A DNA stretch of 64,000 nucleotides. Source: Plumapathes pennacea. Its lineage: Eukaryota > Cnidaria > Anthozoa > Antipatharia > Myriopathidae. The stretch lies in the NCBI GenBank assembly GCA_964036295.1, contig OZ038463.1:4207274-4271273 (forward strand), in the 5' to 3' direction. The notes beneath the pieces were generated by a model. That model was given only the letters and a program-made list of their open reading frames with translations, was not told where the DNA came from and did no database searches. Each line of letters opens with the position of its first letter. The stretch's first letter is position 1. Below are positions 17,395-34,213 of this stretch, one piece after another. The position numbers and the translations under genes were made by a program.

Positions 17395-17815
17395 GTTTGA
17401 GTATATTTCTGTGGCTTGCGGCTGATTTTGAGGCCACAGAATTTCTGTCCCTTGTGGCGTATTTTGAGGCCACAGAATTTCTGTGGCTTGGGGCGAATTG
17501 TGAGGCCACAGAATTTCTGTGGCTTGCGGCGAATTGTGAGGCCACAGAATTTCTGTGGCTTGCGGCGAATTGTGAGGCCACAGAATTTCTGTGGCTAATG
17601 CGGCGAATTGTGAGGCCACAGAATTTCTGTGGTTTGCGACGAATTTTGACGCCACTGAATTTCTGTGGCTTGCGGCGAATTGTGAGACCACAGAATTTCT
17701 GTGGCTTGCGGCGAATTGTGAGGCCACAGAATTTCTGTGGCTTGCGGCGAATTTTGAGGTCACAGAATTTCTGTGGCTTGGCTTGTGGCGAACTTTGAGG
17801 CCACGTAGCAAAATG
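17395..17815. repeat. 36-bp minisatellite with palindromic core, about 11 units
   Basis: The units follow 'gaggccacagaatttctgtg' plus 'gcttgcggcgaattgt'. Each contains CCACAGAA-T-TTCTGTGG, a perfect 8-bp inverted repeat. Because 36 is divisible by 3, several frames on both strands stay open (12-residue repeats such as ATEFLWLAANCE or HRNSVASQFAAS), but no start or splice context supports translation. Confidence 0.9.
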
Positions 17816-18813
17816 TAATTTTTGAATGAGTGTATTGATTTTGTGATGTTTGCATTAAACCTTTTCCTGAAGCCTTAAAATGTCACGCGTGTCTTGGGTT
17901 GTTTTAGAAGAATAAAGAGGGGATAAAGGAGATGTCAGCGAAACTTTGAACGTTTGAACGTTTTCAACAAACCTGAACTCAGTTTAGCCTGATTTTGACA
18001 GAAAAAATATGTTCGTCCGTGAAAGTAGTTTGTTTGAACTTAGGAAATAATACATTGCTCGAACCTTCGGAGAAAAACGAATGATAAGATACCTCAAGAT
18101 TTTGAAGAAAATGTCATTCCTCAAAATGTTGCCTCACCATAGTTTTCAAAAATATATTGGAATCCGCTAGTCTCTTAACGTTTTGGTGAGAAACAATTTG
18201 TTTGTCCGTTTGATTATATGGTTTTATTTGAAGATTTTTGTTTTGGCAACGAAAAGCAGTTGATTTTAGCAGAGTCTTGCTCAAAAATCTCCTAAAATCC
18301 ATCGATATTTGCGGAAATAGCTATTTTGGAAAAACCCAAACTTCTTTGGAAGACGTTTTGTGTTTTGTTTTTACTAGTGTACATATTCAATATGCAATTT
18401 ATAACAGATATCAAGTAAATAGAACAAAATTATTTTGCGACGTGCGAAATTCAGAAATAACATGATCATCTAGAATATCCGTTCTTGTTAAGAACAAGTC
18501 TTTATATTCCATTTTTTTCTATCTTATAGGACAGGAACATATGGCAGTGCTGTAATTAAGTTTAGTCGCGAAACCTGCAATGTTAAAAAATGTTTACCAA
18601 GTGAATACATATCCCACGAACAATTGCCTTTCAAGATATCGCATCAAGGCAACCTGTCTTAGTAATTAGGTTATGTTTAATTATTTTTACTAATTATGTA
18701 CATATCTAATTTGTGAATTATAACAGATAAAGTAAATAGAACAAATTAATTTTGAGATATGCAAAATTCAGAAATAACATGATCATCTAGAATACCCGTT
18801 CTTGTTAAGAGCA

Positions 18814-18959
18814 GGGCTCGGTTGTTCAAAGAGTGTATAACGCTATTCGCCGGATAAGTCGCTATCCAGTGGATAGAATTAACCATTAAGCTTAATTCAA
18901 TCGAGAGGATAAGGATTTATCCTGTGGATAGCGCTATCCACTCTTTGAACAACCGGGCC
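18814..18959. mobile_element. Complete TIR element, GGTTGTTCAAAGAGTG family
   Basis: A 146-bp element with both terminal repeats (left 'ggttgttcaaagagtgtataacgc', right 'gcgctatccactctttgaacaacc') and an internally symmetrical centre. The paired copy at 1269-1390 is right-truncated. Non-coding. Confidence 0.8.
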
Positions 18960-19563
18960 CAGGTCTATATAATTATTCAATTTTTTTTTTTTTTTTTTCA
19001 TAGGACAAGAACATATAGCAGTGCTGTAATAGTTTAGTCGCGAAACCTGCAGTACAGGCTCAAAACTGATGTACGATGATTTTTCTGGATAGAATTCGGA
19101 GTCACTCAACCGATATATAGCAGTTGCTCAAATACCCTACAAAGAGAAATATCGAAAGAATACGCATATATTCCTATAGAAATTATATTAGTATAATGTC
19201 AGTAAGCTTGCTTTACGTTGACAAAAGAACACACAGCCACTATTAAATGCGACTCAGGTTAATTTGTGAGTAAGTTGAATTATGATATACACTCGCGCCT
19301 GCATGACAAGATTTAATGGCTACAACTCCAGGCCATTGGAAAGAGCGAAAGAGAACTTTAATGATTTTAGAATAGCTTACGTTGAAGTGCCAAGTAATTA
19401 AATGTTAGCAAGCATAACGCCTATGTATTTCATTAAAAACGTAGTGACCCTTCTATGCATAACAACTTATATAATTATATAAACTTTTTTTTTTAGATTT
19501 CATGCTGATGTCCTTTTAAATCCATTATAAAAGGATGCCGTCATTGAAAGGACTTTTTTTTCT

Positions 19564-19597
<34 letters not shown>

Positions 19598-19918
19598 CAC
19601 CCAAATCCGGATCCATGCGAGAAAAGTATCCAAACACTCAAAACGTTAACTGCATCCCCCTGCCAGGAAATATCTTACAAACCGACTCACCGCAATACCG
19701 TATTTCATAATTTCGAACTGCGAACACATGTACGCTATGCATTTTTAGCGCGTCTACTAATGATGCTCTTGTTTCATCAGCAAACGCATGCAAAAGCACA
19801 TTTATTACTCGGGGCGAAAATTAAACTTTCGTTGAAAAAAAGTAATTAACTTTCGCGAGGAAATTATTTTAAGAATAGCTTAAAAAGCAGCACTAGCATG
19901 TTGTTCAATCAAACTCAC

Positions 19919-20293
19919 CGGAATACCAAAATGGTCAAACTCGCTACTGTCTTTATAATCCTTGGAGTTGTTGAATCTGTCGGTAGCCAGGAGTTCACAG
20001 AGGTGTTTGCCGCCGCCATCAGCACTTCTGTGAAAATTGTACGACAAGCACCAAGGAAGACTAGTGCAGGTGAAGCCACAATCTAACGACGAGTCTTCTT
20101 TCACGCTTTTCCCCAACATCGCCGAGAGCCTGTGCTTTTCATGCCGCTCAAAATAAACAAACGACACGCCAGTGAAACGGTCGCGCTTAAGAAATTCTAC
20201 TTCAACTGGTTCCTGGGCAGAAGAATAACAAATAGAGACGCTGTAGAAACATAGCTGGATCAGTTCAACAACGATGATTGCTCTGTAGACCAT
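19919..20293 (-). CDS. Orphan or alternative first exon: signal peptide + PAN domain (B type)
   Basis: A 125-codon open exon from the ATG at 20293 to a consensus donor (CCG|GTGAGT) in phase 0. It has an intact hydrophobic leader (VVELIQLCFYSVSICYSS) and a four-cysteine PAN module. It is nearly identical to 2363-2737. Its own EGF and fibrinogen-like exons are absent between here and the broken gene 1 first exon at 15.2-15.6 kb. The donor phase matches the EGF exon of gene 1 (11144-11255), so it could serve as the working first exon of gene 1, giving a 382-aa secreted PAN-EGF-fibrinogen-like protein across an 8.7-kb intron. The alternative is that it is a stranded remnant of a deleted B-type gene. 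Confidence 0.65.
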
Positions 20294-20535
20294 GATTATT
20301 TCTCTCTGGTTAGATTAACCCAGCTGCCTCTCGTATAATTCGTCCGGCATCCTTATCGGAGTAATGTATTTCGGTAGACTTCAACCCTAAAGCCGTCGAT
20401 CAAACTGTCAAAAAAATTAGATGTACTGACTATTGATTACATAATGATATGGGAATACGTCATGCGATTTGTCAATTTTCCCCAAGCCCTGCATGTTAAT
20501 TAAGTGTCTCAAACAGCGTCAAGTATAAACCGCAA

Positions 20536-20539
20536 TTTT

Positions 20540-20570
<31 letters not shown>

Positions 20571-20592
20571 GGGGGGGAGGGGGAGGGGGGAG
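20536..20592. repeat. Poly-T/poly-G tract (duplicate)
   Basis: Counterpart of 2979-3035 with shorter T and longer G runs. Confidence 0.85.
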
Positions 20593-20699
20593 GTATCCCA
20601 TGTATATCACGTCGAGGACCCTGAAAATCATACCAGCGGAATGCTCCTATAAAAGGAAATTGGAAATATAGGGAGTATCCAAAAATATTAGCATAATAA

Positions 20700-21055
20700 G
20701 CACCAGGACGGGAGAGGACGACGGCAACGTCGGTGAAACAATAAAACTCATTGCAGAAGACAAAAGGCGCACTTGAATATGTGAAATTTACATGATCTTG
20801 GGCTCGCCGTGCTCTCGCGTGGGACTCCAAATGCTTCTTTTCTAGGCTGTTGTCAGGACGTGGACGACGCTTTAAAAATTACGACAGTCGTTCTTCTTAG
20901 TAGGAGACGATGAAAGCAAGAGAAAATTGGAAAAAACGGAACAAATTTGAACAAATTAAGAATAGGCAAAGTTACAAAAACATAAGAATTACATAGACAC
21001 TATTTTCCTGGTTCTTCGCGTTTCCGTCGCCGTCCTAGTTTGCTTAAGCTCCCTG
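20700..21055. mobile_element. Non-autonomous element, AGGACGGCGACGG family
   Basis: Duplicate of 3130-3455, slightly longer in the middle: an extra 'gaagacaaaaggcgcacttgaatatg...ctcgccgtgctctcgcg' that is also present (reverse strand) in the 39170-39522 copy. The copy at 3130 has therefore suffered an internal deletion. Confidence 0.6.
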
Positions 21056-21740
21056 ATAACTTTAATTTCTCAGATTTCCAAATTTATGCACAGGGCGACT
21101 AAAATAACAGCGGACGGCTAATTCAAATTAGTGGAGTGACTGAAATTATGAATAGTATTGATCTTGCCTGCATGTAAATGAGACATTGTATCCTGCACAA
21201 ACACTTCTGGTACTGAAAGTAGCTAGTGTGTCATTTTGTCAGAACCTAAGAATAGTCATTTTTGGCAAAAAGTATAATAAATTCATTCTTGTTGGGGGCC
21301 ACAAAGAGTGTTTTTTTTTTGGTTTGAGGACCAAATGAAGCCCATGTGTATCACGTGGACGACCCTGAAAATCAAACTAGCGCAATGCTCCTATAAAAGG
21401 AAATTGGAAATATAGCGAGTATCCAAAAATATCAGCATAATAACTTTAATTTCTCGGATTTCCAAATTTATGCACAGGGCAAACTAAAATAACAGCGGAC
21501 AAATAAGTGATCACATCAGCAACAAAGCTAGGGCGACTGAAATTATGATACAGTAGTATCAATCTCGCCTGCATGTAAATAAGACATTGTATCCTGCACA
21601 AACACTTCTGGTCACAAGTATAATAAATCCATTCTTGTTGTGGGTGCCACCAAGTGTGTTTCTTTTTTGTTGGTTTGAGGACCAAATGAAACTAAAGTAT
21701 AATTATAAAACGTACTATGCTTTTTGTTCCATTGATATTT

Positions 21741-22847
21741 AAGCAATATAACACGAGTTTCCATGTCTATGTACTCTTATATAAACACGCGGGATGTTGG
21801 GAGAACACGAGAAAAAGTTCAAAATCACGAGCCGCTTCGGCGAGTGATTTTGAACTTTTTCGAGTGTTCTCACAACATCCCAAGTGTTTATATAAGAGTA
21901 CATAGACATGGAAACGAGTGTCATATTGCTTTTATAAAATAACGAAGCTTTTATTACCTGAAAGAGCTTTATATTGAAAATGATCAAGTTCAAGATTCTC
22001 CCGAAAACCGTCAAAACGCACGCTCGTCCAATCGGAAAGTCTGTTTCACGGCACTTCGCTCAAGTCAGTCCATGAATGAAAACGGAACACCACTCCCGTT
22101 CACTTGAAAAACTTGACAGGCTGCTAAATGAAGGTGAATTTCGCAAGAAATGTGTCGGATATTAGTACCACTGTTTGTCAAGAATTCAAAAGAACCGGCG
22201 AGAATGTTTTGAGCCGTCAGGTTTCAACTTTCAGGACAACGGTGTCACTCGACGTAAACATGTCTGCACAACAACACTATTCTGCTGAAGAAGGTAGTTT
22301 GTACATTTGTTTGCTTTACTTGAGCATTACTTGAACTCTGCCGGACGACAGTCAACTCCATTGAATTGACTCAACAGCTTTTGTGCCACCGAGCCGACAG
22401 CCGAGACAGACTCATTAGCGAAGACTGTTTGTGCCTTCATCACCATAAACCTACAATTATTCGTGTGAAACTCCGGTGATCTAAGCCATCTAGTTACTAG
22501 CTCCGAGCCACAGGAGACGAAGGTATAAAGGTTAGAAACTTTAGAGAATGATCTTTGACTGTGTAATTGTTCGCTTTTTGTCTCACGGTTTCCGAATTAA
22601 ATTTCATGCAATATTCGGACAACTTTTCTTCACGCTGCTTCACTAATTGCACATGATTTGCACACGGCTTCACTATTTGCTCTAATAGCCCACTGCAGTT
22701 TCTGTAACACATGAATCTTTGAAGTAGGGGACGACACGCAGTCTTTTTATTTCAGGATTCGTCATTTCCATGTCTTTGTACTTATTTATAAAATGGTTTT
22801 TTAACCAATCAGAGCGCGCGTAGTATCATAGTTATTTTATAATTTTT
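21741..22847. mobile_element. 1.1-kb insertion with 92-bp-arm palindrome
   Basis: In the paired copy 'ttgttccattgatatt' runs straight into 'tttatttacggatgcgcc' (around 4191-4222). Here the two halves are separated by about 1.1 kb. The insert opens with a long inverted repeat (arms about 21741-21832 and 21840-21940, spacer about 7 nt) and closes with 'ccatgtctttgtacttattt', related to the opening 'ccatgtctatgtactcttat'. Just inside the right end is an inverted CCAAT-like 'accaatcagagcgcgcgtag'. No transposase is encoded, so it looks like a non-autonomous DNA element. Confidence 0.75.
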
Positions 22848-23380
22848 ATTTACGGATGCGCCGTAAACTTATCTGTCCAATATCCTCGATTCGGCGTTTT
22901 GAGCAGTCGAGCACGCAATACTGACAGATGTAAAGTTTTAAGGAATGTTTTGGTGCTCGGTTTATTGATATATTTAGGGTGATATATTTTGGTGAGAGGT
23001 AATTTAGCTGTTGTAATGTTACGGAGTTGGTCCACCCGCTATCGAGCTGGTGAGTTACACCTCGGGGCGTTACGTTTGTGACGATAATTTACCTCACTAG
23101 AACCCTCGGTAGCGCATCATTGGCTCCGTACTATTGCGGCACACCAAAGATATGTTAGCTTGTAGTGATCTCGGCTTACTGCATGCCAATTAAACTTTAC
23201 TTTATATTTATAGGGCCCTACCTGAGCCAGCTGAATTTTAAATGATCAACAATACAATGCATTACAACAACATTATATTTAAACACTATAAATGTTTTAA
23301 GCTTTGCCGCTTGTGGGGTCGTGTATGATTCAAGACGAATTTAATTATTACATTGACTACTCCTAAGGGGATAGCTGCGA

Positions 23381-23578
23381 TTAGTATATACCACACAAGT
23401 GAATAGTGCTTTTCGCGCGCTCTGGTTGGCTCCTCAATCTCGGAATATCAAGTACTATTCACCTCCCGGCGGCTTCCAGTAAAACAAAATGGCGCGCGAA
23501 CCCAGTTTTTGCCCACTTTTGTCGGAAATAAAATAGCTATTTGGGAGTTGGCTATTAAACTTGTGTGGTATTTACTAA
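23381..23578. mobile_element. TIR element, TAGTATATACCACACAAGT family
   Basis: 198-bp duplicate of 4747-4943 with the same termini (right end ACTTGTGTGGTATTTACTAA) and the same internal CCAAT/ATGGCG promoter-like centre. Confidence 0.8.
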
Positions 23579-23897
23579 TTAAAGTGGTTCTGCAAATTGG
23601 TTCTGTAAACTGTTTCTGCAGATGCAAAGAGAGCTACGACCTTGGCTCTACACTTGTTTATCTACAAAGCACAGAAAAACTAAAGAAACGCCTTTTTTTT
23701 AGTTAGGGACCTGTAACGACTTGGGGAGGGTGTGGAGCAAGTATTTGGTTACAAAACAAGTTACGTTGTAGCTGCTTCTATCAAACTGTTATGTCCCGTG
23801 CTCTCTTGTTTGTTATGTCTTCAATGTGCGTTTACTCATAAGACCGAGACAGGACTGCCCTTTTTACGTGTCATGCTTGTTGCGTCCAAAAGACTGT

Positions 23898-24174
23898 TAA
23901 AGGCCCGTTTACACACAGGCGATTTTTTATGTGATTTTGTGCAATTTTGATGTGGCGATTTTCGCGATGCGAAATGTGACGAGATTTGACAAAAGTAATT
24001 GAATGTTCGTGATATAGCGCCATGCATTCTGCCTCGGTGGCTGTGCATACTGCGAAGTCGCAACCAAATCGCCACTAAGCAGTGATATCGCCATGAAATC
24101 GCCGGTAGTTTTCACGCAGCTTTTTATTGCATCAAAATCGCATCAAAAATCGCCTGTGTAAACCGACCTTAAAG
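23898..24174. mobile_element. TIR element, GGCCCGTTTACACACAGGCGA family
   Basis: Duplicate of 5268-5542 with both terminal repeats. It ends about 45 bp from the stop codon of gene 2. Confidence 0.8.
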
Positions 24175-24217
24175 GTCCTTTCAGCCACTGTGAGTTGTAA
24201 GTATGACTATGTCAAAC

Positions 24218-30179
<5,962 letters not shown>

Positions 30180-30648
30180 TTGTCTCTGTCTTTTAGTCAG
30201 ATGAATCGATTACTTGTTAGCTAGCTTCTTCTCGTGTGTTTTTGTTCATTTTGTCATGCCTTGGTTCGAAACTGTAGATAGCTCGATTAAACCTTGATAC
30301 AATAAACCGTCGATTAAATTGTAGTGAGAATTATGTATTATTGATTTGCCATTTCATATTATGATAATGTAAATGTGTCTCACACACGCAATATTTGATG
30401 TTTTTGTTTTCAGTCTTTTTGTGATGCAGACTAGTAGGTACAGTAGCGCGAAACAAAACAAACCAATCACAACGCACTAATACTTCAACTTATACAAAAC
30501 ATAAAATAATGGTGATGTATAGAGTGTTGTGTTATGTGTAATATGGTAAATCCACTTTCCTGTATTGAACTCACTGCAAACATAATTTATTACGTATATA
30601 GGCCCGTCAGTTATACTTGCGCTAGAAGCGCGCTTACAATGGCTTGAT

Positions 30649-30762
30649 ATTTACCATATTTGGTTGTCTAGCATATGCTTGTTTGCACGTGAGGCGAAAG
30701 ACCTTACCATATTTGGTTGTCTAGCTAGCATATACTTGCTTGCACGTGAGGCGAAACTAAAA
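30649..30762. repeat. Short tandem repeat, about 67-bp unit
   Basis: 'accatatttggttgtctagcatatgcttg...gcacgtgaggcgaaagacctt' occurs twice in tandem. A related pair lies at 16050-16135 in the gene 1 counterpart. Confidence 0.75.
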
Positions 30763-31032
30763 AATAACCGATAGACATTCCCGCGTGCTAAGCTTAGTTC
30801 TAGAGCTATTACAGAGAGACAAATAATTATCAATTTTGTCAAGTCATTATGAAAAGCCATTTTTAATCTCATTAGAACTGACTGTGGGCTGTTAATATAT
30901 TGGAAGGCCACCTGCAAAACTTAAGTGTCTTTTATTTGCATTTTCGTAACGAGCTGGGGCCATAAATTACCATTGAAACTTTCGTACGCACGAAAATGTT
31001 TGTAAGACAATTATGACTTCCGCATCGTAACT

Positions 31033-32526
31033 CACGTTTGTATATACAACACAAGTGATAGTGCCTTCCGCGCGCTCTGATTGGCTACTCAATCTCGGAA
31101 TAGCAAGTATTAGTATATACAACATAAGTGAATAGTGCTTTCCGCGCGCTCTGATTGGTTACTTAATCTCGGACTATCATTAGTGTTATTTACCTCCCGG
31201 TGACTTACGGTTTGAAACAAAATGGCGCCTGTAATTGTTTCAGTAAACAAGGCAGCTGTACCGGACAACACTAAGAAGGCTATGCAGTTCGTTTTAGCAG
31301 AGTTCACCGGTGAACTTTTGTGTTTCATTTTGGTACTAAGCCGTTGGCACGAAGTGTTTTGTGTTTGTTTTCTACGAGTTTCCATTTACGCAAGCCCACA
31401 TTAAAAAGCTAAACGTTTACAACTCTAAGGTGAAAATTTAATGTTTTGCAGAATGGTTTTAACAGCAAAAGAAAGACTTAAAACGCTGTTTGGATGAAAT
31501 GTCTCAGGCACAGTGAGGCGGCACAGTCAAATTTCTTCAAAATTATCACGTTGTTTTCGGTTGCAAATCGGTCTCGCGCGCTTAATCAGTAAATCGACTT
31601 GCCCATGCAGTGAAACCCCGCCTTACGATCACCCCATTAATACGACCACATCAATATTACAACATTTTTTTTTTGTCCCGACCGAACGCCCAGTCATTTT
31701 CTTATCAGAAAACCCCGTTAATGCGACCAACGACCGCTTTTTAAAATCCCAATGGGCTTTTCCCTTTATAAAACTCACCCCGTTAATACAGTTAAACAAA
31801 ATGGAGAGATCCAGAGCCTTGTTTCATAACAAAGAAAGTTTTGTAGCACTTTATTCCTGTTTTAAAAACTCTTAGTCATGTTGCAATAAATTGCATCTGC
31901 GTTCCGGATGCTCACAAACAATAAATAGGAAAAAGAAATTTTTACTGTAACTGTCATGACTTCATCTGAAACCGGGGGAGGGGGTTACTCCCCTATATTT
32001 CGTATATAGGGACGTTCCGCCCGATAGGGTATCATTTTCAGGGTCCTCTGTCTTAAACAGGGTATCAAATTTTACATTTTCGTGTCTTAGACAGGGTTAT
32101 TTTCTCAAGATCTTCTCCTCCTCCTTTCCCCCCTCAACCACTTTTTTTGCACTCGCCATTTTTTCGCGCGATTTCTTCGTATGCTCCAGTGGTAACGCGT
32201 GCAACGCAGGCCAACTTAATATCTCAGTATCTGACTGGAGTCTTGAACAGGGTAGCAAAAAATTTACATTTTTGTGTCTTGAATGGGGTCAGGGTTTTAT
32301 AGAGTTAGCAGAACCCCCCTGCCCAAATTCCTATTGAGTAACCCCCCTTCCCCCCTCCCCCCCGGGATTTGAAAGAGGCCAGCTGCAAGATTCGACCCTA
32401 CCCCGCTAATACGACTAATATTTTTTGGCCTGTTGGTGGTCGTATTAATGGATTCCACAGTAATTTGTCGGAAAATAAAGAAAAAGAAAATGGGAGGCTG
32501 ACTATTAAAGTGTGTTGTATATACTA
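31033..32526. mobile_element. Composite long member of the TAGTATATACCACAC TIR family
   Basis: The main element runs from 31110 (TTAGTATATACAACATAAGT) to 32526 (AAGTGTGTTGTATATACTAA). A truncated second copy of the left end precedes it (31033-31109). After the terminus come an inverted CCAAT box, then 'caaaATGGCGCCTG' opening a 60-codon frame that begins MAPVIVSVNKAAVPDNTKKA. The interior has been invaded by other repeats: a CCGGGGGAGGGGGTTACTC element (31972-32372), and 'ccccgctaatacgac' / 'ccccattaatacgacc' fragments on either side of it. Confidence 0.7.
31972..32372. mobile_element. Nested TIR element with G/C-run termini
   Basis: It begins 'ccgggggagggggttactcc' and ends 'gagtaacccccctt...ccccccccggg', an inverted pair, with 'cagggtatcaaattttacat' and 'cagggtagcaaaaaatttac' inside. 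No coding capacity. It lies inside the 31110-32526 element. Confidence 0.65.
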
Positions 32527-33055
32527 AAATCATTATTATCCTTAGTGTCGGTGAATAGCGGTAGTTATTTACCTTGTCGAAGCGGCTCGGTAAATAGCCA
32601 CAGCTATTCATCTCCATTTTGGCGAATAATTGTTAATTACCATTTTTGTCGAGTCATCATGAAATATACCATCTTAAATCTCATTAGAACTGACTGTGGG
32701 CAGTTAATATATTAAAATTGCATTTTCAATTGCATTTTCAAGATAACGAGCTGGGGGCATAAATCACCATAGAAACTTTCATACGCAAGAAAATGTTTGT
32801 AAAGCAATTATGACTTGCACGTCGTAGCTCACGTTAGTCGATATTAACCAAAACAAATATTCGTGAATTTCGTTCGTAACTTTACGCAAACTCTTGGCCT
32901 TTCGTACGAGCATTCCTTTTTGTTCGTACTAAAGGTGAAGAGGTTGATGAAAGCGTAAGTGGTGTCCCCTCTTACATTGTTTTCGAACAGGCAATTATTC
33001 AGTCAGGGGATAAAATAAACACCATTCAAATGCCTAATGTGCAATTGTTTGCTGT

Positions 33056-33234
33056 TCACTAGCAACTGGTACCCATCCCCGTTTGTTGCTACTAGCAACT
33101 GGTACCCACCCCCGTTTGTTGCTACTAGCAACTGGTACCCACCCCCGTTTGTTGCTACTAGCAACTGGTACCCACCCCCGTTTGTTGCTACTAGCAACTG
33201 GCACCCATCCCCGTTTGTTCCTACTAGCATCAAA
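33056..33234. repeat. 33-bp minisatellite, about 5 units
   Basis: The unit 'agcaactggtacccaccccc' + 'gtttgttgctact' repeats five times with C/T and T/C changes. The length is a multiple of 3, so an 11-residue repeat (ATSNWYPPPFV) stays open, but nothing indicates a real gene. Confidence 0.9.
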
Positions 33235-33433
33235 GCTGCTTGTTATTCAATAAGATTTTCTCAAATGGACATTTGTTTTGCCGAGCGGCTCTTCTTTTAC
33301 GTACAGTAATAACTGGATGAGCGATCAGTTGACAACTTTTAAAAGGACCACAATGACGGCAGTGATGATAACCTTTCTTGAGACCATTTCGATATGCATC
33401 AGGGCAGAAACTCGAATAACTCGATTGACCCAC

Positions 33434-34135
33434 CAAATATTTCCTTCCGCGCGTGATTAGTGGAATTGTGACACGTGACAGAATAACGTTTGCTCACAAG
33501 CGGACGTTATCAGCAATTATGGGTCATATAAATATTTCCTTCCGCTTGTGATTGGTAGAATCGTGGCACGTGACCGAATAACGTCCGCTGACGAGCGGAC
33601 GTTACCAATGAATAACCCCCGCCTGGCGAACTATCGCTGTTTATTGACAATATCCGAACACAGTTTTATATATTTATCACGAAAAACCAAAGAGCTTCAC
33701 AGTCCTTGCGCCATTATTTGCGCTGCGAGAGGAAATAGTTGAAAGATAACAAAGAAAATAAACTACTTTTGGCTTCGGAAATATGCACGGATAATTGTCC
33801 TTGGACATTATCTGTTCCTCGAAGCTCACAGTTTCCCTCGAGCTTCGTTCTCGGGCAACTGTTCGCTTCTCGGAACAGATAATATCCTCGGACAATTATC
33901 CGTGCATATTTCCTCGCCAAAAGTAGTTTATTGTTTATATAACCTCCACCTGGCAAACTATTGCTCTTTATTGACAATATTCGAAAATAATTTTATATAT
34001 TTAATCACAAAAGACATTACGAGATGACTGCCGAGGAGGACATCAATTCATTGGTCAAAAAGGCCGTCATAAAAAGTACCAAAAAGCTTCAAGGTCCCCG
34101 CGCCATTATTTGCGCTGCACGAGGAAATATTTGAA
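33434..34135. mobile_element. Composite element, ATCAAATATTTCC family, with recombinase-like N-terminal peptide
   Basis: Related to 55926-56204. Two head-to-tail copies of the left end occur ('aaatatttccttccgcgcgtgattagtgg' at 33439 and 'aaatatttccttccgcttgtgattggtag' at 33530), both with CCAAT-type and ACACGTGAC/GCACGTGAC boxes. ATG at 34023 opens MTAEEDINSLVKKAVIKSTKKLQ, then degenerates; the right end is 'gaggaaatatttgaagg'. The peptide resembles the start of anthozoan KIAA1958/Crypton-type tyrosine-recombinase proteins (from memory, not checked). Confidence 0.55.
33758..33932. repeat. Large palindrome, about 62-bp arms
   Basis: 'aataaactacttttggcttc...ttatctgttcc' (33758-33820) is mirrored by 'ggaacagataatatcctcgg...caaaagtagtttattg' (33872-33932) with few mismatches. 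The spacer of about 50 nt is itself partly self-complementary. A single left arm recurs at about 34150-34213, so the palindrome probably arose by inverted duplication within the surrounding repeat. Confidence 0.8.
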
Positions 34136-34213
34136 GGATAATAAAGACAATAAACTACTTTTGGCTTCGGAAATATACATGGATAATTGTCCTTGGACAT
34201 TATCTGTTCCTCA

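Noticed and set aside
17395..17815. CRISPR-like array
   Set aside because: Units are contiguous tandem repeats with no unique spacers, in a eukaryotic context.
17240..17818. Repeat-protein gene (12-residue repeats on either strand)
   Set aside because: The minisatellite period is a multiple of three, so all frames stay open; no start, splice or codon bias supports translation.
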